Of a stretch of 64,000 bases of DNA, positions 1 through 8,730 are shown one piece after another (the first letter of the stretch is position 1; every line of letters starts with the position of its first letter). Under the pieces are notes generated by a model. That model did no database searches. It saw only the letters and a program-made list of their open reading frames with translations, and had not been told where the DNA came from. Both the position numbers and the translations under genes were made by a program. The stretch covers positions 1-64,000 of the forward strand of contig QWHH01000010.1 in NCBI GenBank assembly GCA_021404785.1, written 5' to 3'. The DNA comes from Lysobacterales bacterium PRO7. GTDB taxonomy: Bacteria > Pseudomonadota > Gammaproteobacteria > Xanthomonadales > Rhodanobacteraceae.

Positions 1-97
1 CTCCGGCAAGAACGGCACCGGAAGATGTTGGGGAGGTGGCTCAAAATTGGATGCAAAACCCTATGAAACCTGGCTCAGTTCTGTGTGCAAATCAACA
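1..97. mobile_element. IS21-family-like element, one terminus (rest outside window)
   Basis: The segment ends at position 97 in a terminus that reads TGTTGATTTGCACACAG inward on the minus strand. Two related copies of a repeat (tggctca...gcaaa) lie at 37-58 and 71-97. Repeated, imperfect terminal sequences starting with TG are typical of IS21-family ends. The junction at 97/98 cuts an IS256 transposase reading frame between codons, which marks the exact insertion edge. The element's own transposase genes would lie to the left of the window. An open frame runs from 1 to 63, but I cannot assign it. The family call rests on the end structure only. Confidence 0.55.
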
Positions 98-625
98 GAT
101 GCAGTCCAGATAAACGATCGGATACACCGCATCCAGCGGGCGCCCTTGCCAGATCTTGACCTCGTCGACGATCGCATCGGTCACCGACGAGATCAGGCTC
201 GGCGAAACTTCCGCGCCGTACATCTCTTGCAGGTGCGCCTGGATCTCGCGCACCGTCATGCCGCGCGCGTACAGCGACAGGATGCGCTCGTCGAAACCGG
301 TCCAGCGGGTCTGGTGCTTGGGCACGATCTGTGGCTCGAACGTGCCGTGACGATCACGCGGCACCTCGATCGGCAGTCCGCCAAACTCGCCCTTAAGCGT
401 CTTGCGGCTGCGGCCGTTGCGCGTGTTGCCGGCCAAGTTCGCTACCGGCTCGTGTCGATCGTGGCCCAGGTGCTCGGTCATCTCGGCATCCAGCGCGCGC
501 TCCACCAGCAGCTTGGTCAGCTGCTTGAGCAGGCCGTTCTCGCCGATCAGGTCTTCCGGTTTCTTGTAGTTGGCCAGCAGGCTGGACAACAGCTCTTCGG
601 GTACTTCATGCTTTGACGTAGTCAT
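98..625 (-). pseudogene. IS256-family transposase, 5' fragment disrupted by another IS
   Basis: This codes for about 176 N-terminal residues of a mutator/IS256-type DDE transposase, against a usual length near 400. Family features visible are the N-terminal LLVERALDAEMTEHLGH segment, the GNxRNGxSRKTLK block, the PRDRHGTFEPQIVPKHQ block and the start of the catalytic region DAVYPIVYLDCI, where the first catalytic Asp lies. Translation then runs two codons into the neighbouring IS21-like end (Cys, stop TGA). The distal catalytic residues are missing, so the protein cannot be an active transposase. The start ATG at 625 is the family's usual one. Confidence 0.9.
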
Positions 626-658
626 TGTGTCTCCGGGTCAGATGGCAGTTTCCTGCCT

Positions 659-692
659 GTGGCCCGTTTACACAAAATCTAGGACACCCTCT
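659..692. repeat. IS256-family terminal inverted repeat (upstream end)
   Basis: Read inward on the minus strand this is GGGTGTCCTAGATTTTGTG followed by TAAACGGGCC, the usual form of IS256-type ends (GGGTGTCC...TTTGTGTAAA). It lies about 35-70 bases upstream of the transposase start. The outer boundary is near 691-693. The opposite end is not in the window, so the target duplication cannot be checked. Confidence 0.7.
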
Positions 693-740
693 TTTCCGGA
701 CCCAATGACCGAAGTCAGTCGAGTGCTTAATTTTGGGCAC

Positions 741-768
741 AAAAAACCCCGCGACGAAGGCGGGGTTT
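741..768 (-). terminator. Rho-independent terminator of tRNA-Met
   Basis: On the minus strand a GC-rich stem, AACCCCGC with GCGGGGTT, encloses a short loop (745-767) and is followed by a run of six T (746 down to 741). It lies 22 bases past the tRNA 3' end and points away from it. Confidence 0.88.
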
Positions 769-790
769 CTACTATTGAATCAACAAATTA

Positions 791-867
791 TGGTGGCTAG
801 AGGCGGGATCGAACCGCCGACCTCAGCATTATGAGTGCCGCGCTCTAACCATCTGAGCTACCTAGCC
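791..867 (-). tRNA. tRNA-Met (CAU), elongator type
   Basis: A 77-nt cloverleaf on the minus strand. The 7-bp acceptor stem GGCTAGG pairs with TCTAGCC (with one G-T). The D arm is GCTC-AGATGGTTA-GAGC, the anticodon loop CTCATAA gives anticodon CAT, and the T arm is GGCGG-TTCGATC-CCGCC. The discriminator A and an encoded CCA follow. It closely matches elongator tRNA-Met in other gammaproteobacteria: the GGCTA start and a D-loop of elongator length argue against an initiator. A CAT anticodon can also mark tRNA-Ile2, but the body sequence favours Met. Confidence 0.93.
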
Positions 868-879
868 GTAGGGGCGCGG

Positions 880-885
880 ATTATA
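880..885 (-). promoter_or_regulatory. -10 hexamer (TATAAT) of the tRNA-Met promoter
   Basis: A perfect TATAAT on the minus strand lies 12 bases upstream of the mature tRNA 5' end, which suits a start site near 873. No good -35 hexamer is visible. Confidence 0.6.
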
Positions 886-986
886 CATGACGCGTGGATG
901 GGAAGTGATGCGGCAGCGGGCGGCGGTGGTTGCCGCCGCCGCAGTGGCGTGGAAGAATCCGGACATTGGATTTTGGAGTTCTTCGT

Positions 987-1511
987 GTGTCCGACGTCAT
1001 CGATCCCGACGGCTATCGGCCGAATGTCGGCATCATCCTGATCCGCGACGACGGCTCGGTATTCTGGGCGCGTCGCGCCTGGCGCGACGGCTGGCAGTTT
1101 CCGCAGGGCGGCATGCGCAGCGACGAAACGCCGCTGGAAGCCATGTATCGCGAGTTGGAAGAGGAAACCGGCCTGTTGCCCGAACATGTCCAGGTGCTCG
1201 GCGCGACGCCAGGTTGGCTGCGCTACCGGCTGCCGCGCAAGTACCTGCGCCACAACGAAAGGCCGATGTGCATCGGCCAGAAGCAGGTGTGGTTCCTGCT
1301 GCGTTTCCTTGGCGAGGAATCCCATGTCCGGCTGGACGCCACCGAGGCGCCGGAATTCGACCTGTGGCGCTGGGTGGATTTCTGGTATCCGCTGGCGCAC
1401 GTCGTACCATTCAAGCGCGATGTCTACGAGCGCGCACTGCGGCATCTGGCGCCGCTGGCCGAGACCCTGCGCGGCATGGCATTGGTGCGAATCGACCAGA
1501 CCGTGGCCTGA
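987..1511 (+). CDS. rppH: RNA pyrophosphohydrolase RppH
   Basis: Nudix hydrolase (174 aa) that removes pyrophosphate from the 5' triphosphate of mRNAs and so starts RNase E-dependent decay in the cytoplasm. The Nudix box [20 protein letters not shown] is complete, with the REXXEE core. The protein begins [15 protein letters not shown], as RppH proteins do. I chose the GTG start at 987, preceded by GGAG at 974-977. The frame stays open to 930, but the extra residues are not like the family. A divergent tRNA gene lies upstream and a convergent kinase gene ends 25 bases downstream. Confidence 0.93.
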   Translation: MSDVIDPDGYRPNVGIILIRDDGSVFWARRAWRDGWQFPQGGMRSDETPLEAMYRELEEETGLLPEHVQVLGATPGWLRYRLPRKYLRHNERPMCIGQKQVWFLLRFLGEESHVRLDATEAPEFDLWRWVDFWYPLAHVVPFKRDVYERALRHLAPLAETLRGMALVRIDQTVA

Positions 1512-1536
1512 GCGCCGGAATCTGCGACACACTCAG

Positions 1537-3957
1537 TCAGGCTTTTTCGCCGCGCAGCAGGGCATCCAGTTCGTGTTGCACGCGCGCGAATGTGCGCGCC
1601 AGTTCCGCGACCAGCACGGGCACTTCGTTGCCCAGGTCACCACTGCGCGCGCCGTGTTCGAGGCGTTTGGCCAATTCGGACAGGCCCAGCGCGCCAAGGT
1701 TCGCGCTGGTGGATTTGAGCGAATGCGATGGCGCGATCAACCCGCTGTCATCGCCGCTGGCAGCAGCTTTCTCGAGCAGCGCAATCGACTTGGGCGTGTC
1801 TTCCAGATAGACGCGCACCAGATCCGTGAATTCATCGCCCATGACCTCAAGCAGGTCGCGCACGACATCCGCATCGAGTGCGGTGCTCGCCACTGCAACG
1901 GCCGGGACTGGCAGCGACTGCGCGACAAATGCGGGCGTGGGAGACGGACGCATTGGCGCAATCGTTGTGGTGACAGGCGCTGCGCTCGGCGTGCGCGACA
2001 TTGCGCCGGCCGGAATCCAGCGCCGCAGCGTTTGTTCCAGCAAGGCGCGGTTGAGCGGTTTGGACAAGTAGTCGTCCATGCCGGCGCGCAGGCATTTCTC
2101 GCGGTCGCCGGCCATCGCGTTCGCGGTCATCGCCACGACCGGCATGTGCTTGCCGGATTGGCCGGCTTCGTTCTGGCGCAGGATGCGGACAGCCGTATAG
2201 CCATCCATCACTGGCATCTGGCAATCGAGCAGGACGACGTCGAATGCGTCGCGTTCGATCTGCTCCAGCGCTTCCTTGCCGTTCTCGGCGACGGTGAAAC
2301 TCAGGCCGAGCAGGGTGAGCAGGCGCTGCGCGACCTGGCGGTTGACCGGGTTGTCCTCGACCAGTAGCGCATGTCCCCGAAGCGGCTGCGTGACAGCGGG
2401 CGCGGCGTCGATCTGCACCAGTGGCGAGGTTTCCTCGTGCGGTGAGGTAAAACGTTCTGCGGCCTCGCTGGCGCCGAGCAACTTGAGCAAGGCGGCACGC
2501 TGTTCGCCTTCGCCGGCGTCGCGCGCTACGGCCGTGGCACGCGCGTCGTTCGTCCATTCCGCGGACGCGGGTTCGTCGCCGGTCAGCAATGCACAGTGCA
2601 CGCGATTGAGCGCCGGTTCGCGCAAGACATTGCGCAACAAGCCCGATGCGGCGACGGCCGGGATCGCCGTGCCATCGACAATGAGCAAGTCATAGGCCCA
2701 CGATTCGCCCATGGTCGCCGCCGAGCGCAACTTGCCGAGCGCATCCGGCGCGGCCGCGGTCTGCTGGAACGTCACGCCCCAGGCCGCCATCTGGCCCGAC
2801 AGCCGGCGCATCAAGGCGGCATCCGTGCACAACAACAGTGCGCGTGCGCCGTTCAGGTCGTGGCGCACGCCAGCGACATCGCCGAGCGCCTTAGCCAGCG
2901 GCACGCTGAACCAGAACAGCGAGCCCTTGCCGGGTTCGGAGCGCACGCCGATCTTGCCGTGCATGAGGTCGACGATGCGCTTGCAGATGACCAGCCCCAG
3001 GCCGGTGCCGCCGTGGATGCGTGTGGTCGAGGCATCGGCCTGCGAAAACGGCTGGAACAATTTCGCCGCGGCATCCGGTGCGATGCCCACGCCGGTGTCC
3101 TTCACCGCAAACAGGATTTCGTAATGTGTGCGCGTCTCGCCGCGCTTGCTGACGTGGATCTGTACCGATCCGCGTGCCGTGAACTTGATCGCATTGCTGA
3201 CCAGGTTCGTGAGCACCTGGCGCAGGCGCGTGGGATCGCCACGCACCGCAAGGCGCACGCCGGGATCGATCACGACGTTGAGCGCCAGGCCCTTGGCTTC
3301 GGCGGATTTGCCCAGCAGGCGCTGCACCGCGTCGAGAAGCTCGCGCAGGTTCAGGCCGACGTTCTCCAGTTCGAGCTTGTTCGCCTCGATCTTGGAATAA
3401 TCGAGGATGTCGTCGACGATGCGCAGCAGTTCGCGCGCCGACTTGTACGCGGTTTGCACGTAATCGCGCTGATCCGCGCCGAGTTGGGTCGAGAGCACGA
3501 TGTCGAGCAACGGGATGATGCCGTTCAGCGGCGTGCGGATCTCGTGGCTCATGGTGGCGAGGAATTCGCTTTTGGCCATCATCGCGCTTTCGGCGGATTG
3601 CTTGGCCTGCATCAGTTCCGCTTGCACGCTGCGCAGTTTCTCGAGTTCCGCGCGCAGATCTGCGTCGACTGCCGGCGCGACGGGTCGGGCCACGAACGCC
3701 GGCGCGGTCACGGATGGCGCCGGAATTTCTGCATCCGGTTGCTGCGCGTACACGCGCCAGCCGAGCCAGCCGCCGAGTGCAGCGAGCGTCAGCAATGGGG
3801 CGATCCACACGGCTTGCGCCGGCGGCAGCACGAATGGCGCGCCGAGCGCGACGAGGACGACCAACGCAAGGCTGAGGCGCACAATCCATGGCGCTGCCGG
3901 ATGCAGGCGCTGCAGCAGGCTGCGATGTGGGTCAGGCGGTGGCGGCATGGAAATCAA
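1537..3957 (-). CDS. Hybrid sensor histidine kinase with receiver and Hpt domains
   Basis: A BarA/RpfC-style phosphorelay kinase of 806 aa. Two membrane segments lie at about 25-48 and 50-68 with almost no periplasmic loop, then a coiled linker to about 125. HisKA carries the phospho-acceptor His near 138 (MSHEIRTPLNG). HATPase_c has DTGVGI and GGTGLGLVI. A receiver-like segment follows that has lost most signature residues, then a canonical receiver (ALLVEDNPVNR, LLDCQMPVMDG) and a C-terminal Hpt domain with His in SHSLKSTSANLG. There is no obvious sensory domain. The first 26 bases overlap the end of the upstream regulator gene, so the two are almost certainly co-translated partners. The start could also be the ATG at 3948. 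Confidence 0.88.
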   Translation of the reverse strand: MISMPPPPDPHRSLLQRLHPAAPWIVRLSLALVVLVALGAPFVLPPAQAVWIAPLLTLAALGGWLGWRVYAQQPDAEIPAPSVTAPAFVARPVAPAVDADLRAELEKLRSVQAELMQAKQSAESAMMAKSEFLATMSHEIRTPLNGIIPLLDIVLSTQLGADQRDYVQTAYKSARELLRIVDDILDYSKIEANKLELENVGLNLRELLDAVQRLLGKSAEAKGLALNVVIDPGVRLAVRGDPTRLRQVLTNLVSNAIKFTARGSVQIHVSKRGETRTHYEILFAVKDTGVGIAPDAAAKLFQPFSQADASTTRIHGGTGLGLVICKRIVDLMHGKIGVRSEPGKGSLFWFSVPLAKALGDVAGVRHDLNGARALLLCTDAALMRRLSGQMAAWGVTFQQTAAAPDALGKLRSAATMGESWAYDLLIVDGTAIPAVAASGLLRNVLREPALNRVHCALLTGDEPASAEWTNDARATAVARDAGEGEQRAALLKLLGASEAAERFTSPHEETSPLVQIDAAPAVTQPLRGHALLVEDNPVNRQVAQRLLTLLGLSFTVAENGKEALEQIERDAFDVVLLDCQMPVMDGYTAVRILRQNEAGQSGKHMPVVAMTANAMAGDREKCLRAGMDDYLSKPLNRALLEQTLRRWIPAGAMSRTPSAAPVTTTIAPMRPSPTPAFVAQSLPVPAVAVASTALDADVVRDLLEVMGDEFTDLVRVYLEDTPKSIALLEKAAASGDDSGLIAPSHSLKSTSANLGALGLSELAKRLEHGARSGDLGNEVPVLVAELARTFARVQHELDALLRGEKA

Positions 3958-6571
3958 AACTCATGTCCTGGCCGGCCTGCTGGATGAAATCGCCCTGCAG
4001 GTAATCCACGCCCGTGGTCCACAACAGCGAAGCGGTCTGCGCGTCTTCGATCAGCGGTGCGATCACGCGCATGCCGCCCTCGCGCGCACGCGTCACGATC
4101 TGGCGCAATTCCTCGCGCAGCGCCGGATCGCGCAGCGCGCTGCCGCTGTAGCGCTGTGAAAGCTTCAGGTAATTCACCGGCAGGTGTTGCAGCAGTTGCA
4201 GCGAGGACGGGTTGGCGTCGAATGCCGCAAGCGACACGCCAATCTCGTATGTGCGCAAGGCCTGGGCGAACGTGGTCAGATCGCGTACGTTGGCGAATGC
4301 CTCGCTCAGGCGAAACTCGAGCACGAGCTGGGCGCCGGGCAGGCGCCGCGTCTCGAGCATCTGGCCGATCCACGCGGCGCGCTCCGGATCACGCGCGGCC
4401 TCGATCGACTGGCTGGCGAACAGGCGCACCGGCCGATGCTGGCGCGCACGCTCGGCCATCACCAGCAGGCAGCGCGACACCACCCAACGATCGATGTCGG
4501 CGGCAAGCCCCTCGCGTTCGGCGACCGGCAGGATCTCGGCAGCGGTGTGCATCCTGCCGCCGTCGCCGCGCAGACGCAGCAGGGCCTGGAACTGTTCCTC
4601 GTCGCCGCCTTGCAGCGCGACCATGGGCTGGAACAACAGCTGAAAATCCTCGGCCTTGAGCGCGGCGCGGATCAGGCCGGCAAGCGGCTCGGCGCCGGCT
4701 GCGGCAACCTTTGGCGCGGCGCGGTAAATGCCGACGTGACTGCGATCTTGCGCGCGCGCATCGACCAACGCGCGCTCGGCCGCGTTGAGTATGGCGCTGG
4801 CATCACCCAGGCCCGTGTCGAACGCGCATATGCCGAAGCTCAACGACACCGCCAGCGATTTGCCTCCGTGTTCGAACAGTTCGCGCGAGGTGCGGTCGCG
4901 CAGGTCGGCTGCCAGGCGCGCGAGCGCCTGCGCGTCGCCCTTGCACAACAGCACGAAGCTGGTGTCGCCGTAGCGGGCGGCGAGGTCGGTGGCTCCGATG
5001 TGTGCAGCGAGGAACGCGCCGATCTGGTTGAGCAAGGCATCGAAACTGGTCAGGCCCACGCGTTCGCGGATACGCCCGGCGCCGTCGAGCTCGATGTAGA
5101 GCAGGCCGCCATCGGGTGCGTCGGCGGCGAGCGCGGCATTGAGCCGGTCGAGCACGTGTGAGCGCAGGTACAGCCCGGTCACCGCATCGCGCGGATTGCT
5201 CGATTGCGTGCGCCGGCCCAGCGTTCGCGCGCGGCGCACGCGATTGGTCACCGCCGAGATCAGGTGTTTGGGCCGGATCGGCTTGGACAGGAAATCGTCG
5301 CCACCGGCATTGAGCGCCTCGAAGTGCTTTTCTTCGTCGTGTTCGCCGGACAGGAACACGATCGGCGTGTTGATGAACGCTTCGCGCTCGCGGATGATCG
5401 CGGTCAGTTCCATGCCCGAACAGTTGGGCATGTACAGATCCATCAGGATCAATTCCGGATTGAACTCGCCGAGCTGGTCGAGTGCGGCGAGCGGATCGGT
5501 TGCGGCCAGGGTGCGCATGCCGGCCTTGCGCAGGATCGATTCGGCGAAGATCGCCTGCGAGCGGTCGTCCTCGACGATCAGCACGCGGAACGGATCGGTC
5601 GTGTCGGCATCGAGCAATTCGGCGATGCGGCCCATGACCTCGCCCGACTGCGCCGGCAGCGGGATGAAGCTGTCCGCGCCGGCTCGCATCGCGCGCAGGC
5701 GCACGGGCAATTCCGGCGACAGGGAAAACGCGAGCAGGGCCACGCGCCGGCCCAGGCGCGTGCGCGCCGACCGGATCATCTCACCGATCGATTCGAGCGT
5801 GTCCAGGAATGGCGCGTCGACCACGACCAGGTGCGGCGCGAACACCGAAAGCATTTCCTTGAGTTCGTCGACGCGATCGAGCAGGGTCAATTCGTAACCG
5901 GCCGCCTCGATCTTCTGGTCGACCTCGCAGGCCAGGGCATTGCCGTCGCTCAGGTGAAAGACCTTGCGTTGTTCCGCAGGCGCCGGCGCCGCCGTTTTTT
6001 CGACCACGACCGGTGCCGGCGGCGCGGGTGGTTCGGCAGCGCGCTGAACGGGTGCGGCTGGCGGCGGCGACACGATCGGGGCCGAGGATGGCGGTGGGGT
6101 GGCCGCCTTCGGACGCGACGGCGCAAAGCGCTTCCAGTATTCCGGCGGCGGCGTGACCTGCAGCGGATAACTACCGGCGCGCGCGGGCGCCACGGTCAAT
6201 TGCGCGGCCTGGGCCACCGCCGGCTCGACGTGACGCTCTTCGTGCTGCGCGATCAGCACGTTCAGGCCTGCCAGTTGCGTGGTCAGGGCCTCGATCTGCG
6301 CAGCGTCCGGGATCGCGACGTTCTGCGCGAACGGGGCGAGGAAATTTTCCATCGCGAACAGGCGTTCGCCCGCATCGAGCAGGCCGTAACGGCCGCAGGC
6401 CCCAGCCAGCGTCTGCACCTCGCGGAACAGGATCGACAGCGCGTTGATGTCCCAACCTTGCATGCACAGGCGCAGGCCGCGCTTGTGCAAGGTCTCCAGG
6501 CGCTTGGGCAGGTGGCGGACAAAAGCCAGCCGCAGCTCCGCCGCCTGTTGGGTGTCGTCCTGTTTGTGCAT
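3932..6571 (-). CDS. Multi-domain response regulator with degenerate Hpt, GGDEF and EAL domains
   Basis: An 879-residue cytoplasmic signalling protein. In order: an Hpt-like helical domain (about 1-100) in which the phospho-His position reads VQTLAG, so it looks unphosphorylatable; a Pro/Ala-rich linker; a degenerate receiver; a canonical receiver (VLIVEDDRSQA, LILMDLYMPNCSG, LSKPIRP); a GGDEF domain with YGDTS in place of GGDEF; and an EAL domain with QALLR in place of EALLR and AAFDAN in place of DDFGTG. Both cyclic-di-GMP catalytic sites appear lost while QGDF is kept. This suggests a FimX-like c-di-GMP binding or scaffolding role rather than an enzyme. It overlaps the hybrid kinase gene by 26 bases. 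Confidence 0.85.
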   Translation of the reverse strand: MHKQDDTQQAAELRLAFVRHLPKRLETLHKRGLRLCMQGWDINALSILFREVQTLAGACGRYGLLDAGERLFAMENFLAPFAQNVAIPDAAQIEALTTQLAGLNVLIAQHEERHVEPAVAQAAQLTVAPARAGSYPLQVTPPPEYWKRFAPSRPKAATPPPSSAPIVSPPPAAPVQRAAEPPAPPAPVVVEKTAAPAPAEQRKVFHLSDGNALACEVDQKIEAAGYELTLLDRVDELKEMLSVFAPHLVVVDAPFLDTLESIGEMIRSARTRLGRRVALLAFSLSPELPVRLRAMRAGADSFIPLPAQSGEVMGRIAELLDADTTDPFRVLIVEDDRSQAIFAESILRKAGMRTLAATDPLAALDQLGEFNPELILMDLYMPNCSGMELTAIIREREAFINTPIVFLSGEHDEEKHFEALNAGGDDFLSKPIRPKHLISAVTNRVRRARTLGRRTQSSNPRDAVTGLYLRSHVLDRLNAALAADAPDGGLLYIELDGAGRIRERVGLTSFDALLNQIGAFLAAHIGATDLAARYGDTSFVLLCKGDAQALARLAADLRDRTSRELFEHGGKSLAVSLSFGICAFDTGLGDASAILNAAERALVDARAQDRSHVGIYRAAPKVAAAGAEPLAGLIRAALKAEDFQLLFQPMVALQGGDEEQFQALLRLRGDGGRMHTAAEILPVAEREGLAADIDRWVVSRCLLVMAERARQHRPVRLFASQSIEAARDPERAAWIGQMLETRRLPGAQLVLEFRLSEAFANVRDLTTFAQALRTYEIGVSLAAFDANPSSLQLLQHLPVNYLKLSQRYSGSALRDPALREELRQIVTRAREGGMRVIAPLIEDAQTASLLWTTGVDYLQGDFIQQAGQDMSFDFHAATA

Positions 6572-6653
6572 GGGTTTCGCCGTTTGTCCGCACTATACCG
6601 TTTCGACGGCGCGCAATAAATGCGCCAAATGGCGTCCGCACGCCGTGAATCGA

Positions 6654-7076
6654 TCAGCCCGGCTTGACCACTGCGAGCACGACGATGGCGATCAGCAGCA
6701 GCGCCGGAATCTCGTTGAACACGCGCAGCCAGCGCGACGAACGGCGAAAGGCGTCGGCAGCAAACTGGTTCTTCATCCGCACCAGATACAGGTGATAGGC
6801 GATCAGGGTCAGCACTAGGGTCAGTTTCGCGTGCAACCAGGGCTGCTTGAGCAATGCTGGCGCCAGTGCCAGCGTCCAGATGCCGAACGCGATCGCGAGC
6901 GCGCCGCCGATGTGGGTGATGCCAAGCAGACGCCGTTCCATGATCTTCAGCTGCGCGCGCACTGCCGCCTCGGTCGATTCGACGTGATACACGAACAGCC
7001 GCGGCAAGTAGAACAATCCGGCGAACCAGGTCACGACGAAGACCACGTGCAGGGCCTTGATCCACAGGTACGGCAT
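6654..7076 (-). CDS. hemJ: HemJ-type protoporphyrinogen IX oxidase
   Basis: A 140-residue inner-membrane protein with four predicted membrane segments, formerly annotated as CopD-like or UPF0093. It catalyses protoporphyrinogen IX to protoporphyrin IX in haem synthesis. Family signatures are the N-terminal MPYLWIKALHVVFVVTWFAG with its conserved His, then ERRLLGITHIGG and FNEIPALLLI near the C-terminus. I placed the start at the ATG of MPYLW (7076) because the frame upstream encodes residues unlike the family. The ribosome binding site is weak. It is a single gene, divergent from the DUF6776 gene. Confidence 0.87.
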   Translation of the reverse strand: MPYLWIKALHVVFVVTWFAGLFYLPRLFVYHVESTEAAVRAQLKIMERRLLGITHIGGALAIAFGIWTLALAPALLKQPWLHAKLTLVLTLIAYHLYLVRMKNQFAADAFRRSSRWLRVFNEIPALLLIAIVVLAVVKPG

Positions 7077-7197
7077 GGCGAATCCCGGCAGAAGTGAGGC
7101 GTCGATTGTCGCACGTTCGCCGGTTCCGTGACCCATTCGCTTGACGCCTGCGCGCGGCGGCGGCTATAACGCAGGGCTCCCGCCGCTGCGCCCCCGG

Positions 7198-7932
7198 ATG
7201 CCCATGGTCAAGGTCTTGCCGCCGCCGATTCTCGTGGTGCGCACGCAGCGGTCCGCGCGCCGCTGGCGCAAGGCGCTCGGGATCGCGTTGTTGTGGCTGG
7301 CCTCGTTGGCAGCCGCGCTCGCCGTGCAGCACTGGATTGTCGGCGTCGGCGAACACTGGAACGTGGCGCAATCGCAGAAGGACCATGATGCCTTGCTGCA
7401 GAAAATTGCCATCGCCGAACGCTCCGAACAGGTTTCGCGGGCGGCGAACGCCGACTTGCAGCAGAGCCTGCGCGACCGCCAGGAAGAGATCGCCGGCCTG
7501 CGTGCGGATCTCGCGTTCTACAGCAAGCTCACCGACGGTCGCAGCAAGCCCGAAGGACTGGCCGTGCACGGCATCCATTTGTTGCCCGGAGCGGCCGCGC
7601 GCGTCTTCAACTTCAGCGTGACATTGACGCAAACGCTCAAGTCCGGCCAGGTCGCCAGCGGCCGCGTGAAGATTTCCATCGACGGCGTGACCGCCGGCAA
7701 GCTTTCGACATTGGCATGGACGGACCTGGCGCCGAACCAGGACGCTTCCGGCGTGCCTTTTTCGTTCAAGTATTTCCAGCAGGTGGCGGGTGCCGTGATG
7801 CTGCCGGAAGGTTTTACCCCCAACCGCATCCATGTCGAGGCCGACGCCGGCGGCGACATGGGCCGCGCCGACCAGGATTTCGCCTGGGCCGATGCGCTTG
7901 CAGATAAGGATGCCCCCGATGTTCAGCAGTAA
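7198..7932 (+). CDS. DUF6776-type membrane-anchored coiled-coil protein
   Basis: About 244 aa. A basic N-terminus (RSARRWRKALG) leads into one membrane segment (about 29-50), then a periplasmic coiled coil (about 60-110, containing QQSLRDRQEEIAGLRADLAFY) and a beta-rich C-terminal domain. This architecture matches proteins found beside bactofilin genes in Xanthomonadales. The molecular function is unknown to me. I chose the ATG at 7198; 7204 is also possible. The end overlaps the bactofilin start by 14 bases, so the two are translationally coupled and may act together on cell shape or envelope. Confidence 0.7.
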   Translation: MPMVKVLPPPILVVRTQRSARRWRKALGIALLWLASLAAALAVQHWIVGVGEHWNVAQSQKDHDALLQKIAIAERSEQVSRAANADLQQSLRDRQEEIAGLRADLAFYSKLTDGRSKPEGLAVHGIHLLPGAAARVFNFSVTLTQTLKSGQVASGRVKISIDGVTAGKLSTLAWTDLAPNQDASGVPFSFKYFQQVAGAVMLPEGFTPNRIHVEADAGGDMGRADQDFAWADALADKDAPDVQQ

Positions 7933-8329
7933 CCGCAAACCCGCGGCCGCAACGGCCGACTCCACGACCCTGATTGCCTCCGGTACGGCGATCAAGGGCG
8001 ACATCGAATTTTCCGGACACCTGCACGTGGACGGCAGGATTGAAGGCGCGATTCGCGGCATCGACGCGCAGGCCAGGTTGACGCTTTCCGAGCATGCCAA
8101 CGTCACCGGTCAGGTGCAGGCGCCGCATATCGTTGTCAACGGCGCGATCACCGGCGACGTCACCGCGTCCGAGCGCCTGGAACTGGCGAGCAACGCACGC
8201 GTGGAAGGCAATGTGTATTACAAGGTGCTGGAAATGTCCGCCGGTGCGCAGATCAACGGCAAGATGGTGCATCGGGCGGAGCCACCCCGGCAGTTGCCGA
8301 AACCCGAAGACAAGACGATTGCCACTTGA
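7919..8329 (+). CDS. Bactofilin (polymer-forming cytoskeletal protein)
   Basis: A 136-residue protein with the bactofilin core: repeated short beta-strand units rich in G-x-I/V ([39 protein letters not shown]) between disordered ends, the C-terminal one rich in Pro and Lys. Bactofilins polymerise without nucleotide and scaffold envelope enzymes. AAGGA lies eight bases ahead of the ATG at 7919, which decides the start over the in-frame ATG at 7910. It overlaps the DUF6776 gene and precedes erpA by 31 bases. Confidence 0.88.
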   Translation: MFSSNRKPAAATADSTTLIASGTAIKGDIEFSGHLHVDGRIEGAIRGIDAQARLTLSEHANVTGQVQAPHIVVNGAITGDVTASERLELASNARVEGNVYYKVLEMSAGAQINGKMVHRAEPPRQLPKPEDKTIAT

Positions 8330-8360
8330 ATTCCGCGCGCCGCGGCGCGATCTTGCACGC

Positions 8361-8720
8361 ATGAACGAAACCCCGGACTACCAGTCGCTCCAGACGCCGC
8401 TCGTTTTCACCGATGCGGCCGCGCACAAGGTGCGCGAGCTGATCGCGGAAGAGAGCAATCCGAACCTCAACTTGCGCGTGTACATTTCCGGCGGCGGATG
8501 TTCCGGATTCCAGTACGGATTCACGTTCGACGAGCAGCGCGCCGAGGACGATCTGGCCGTGGTCAAGGATGGCGTGACCCTGGTGGTCGATCCGTTGAGC
8601 TTGCAATACCTCATGGGCGCCGAAGTCGACTACACCGAAAACCTGCATGGTGCGCAGTTCGTGATCCGCAATCCGAACGCGAAGACGACATGCGGTTGCG
8701 GGTCATCTTTCACCGTCTGA
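8361..8720 (+). CDS. erpA: Iron-sulfur cluster insertion protein ErpA
   Basis: An A-type Fe-S carrier of 119 aa. The three ligand cysteines lie in [10 protein letters not shown] and in the C-terminal CGCGSSF, and the [12 protein letters not shown] block is typical. It delivers Fe-S clusters to apo-enzymes. The variable N-terminus ends before [16 protein letters not shown], where the conserved fold begins. The ATG at 8361 gives the usual family length. nudC follows 10 bases downstream, so co-transcription is likely. Confidence 0.93.
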   Translation: MNETPDYQSLQTPLVFTDAAAHKVRELIAEESNPNLNLRVYISGGGCSGFQYGFTFDEQRAEDDLAVVKDGVTLVVDPLSLQYLMGAEVDYTENLHGAQFVIRNPNAKTTCGCGSSFTV

Positions 8721-8730
8721 ACTCACCGCC

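Noticed and set aside
791-867. tRNA-Met as an integration site of a genomic island
   Set aside because: IS elements lie next to it, but no integrase gene and no duplicated tRNA 3' end are visible in the window.
2596-6619. Long plus-strand frames (2596-3987 and 5204-6619) opposite the signalling pair
   Set aside because: Low-complexity Arg/Gln/His translations; the minus-strand proteins carry complete kinase, receiver and EAL-type domains.
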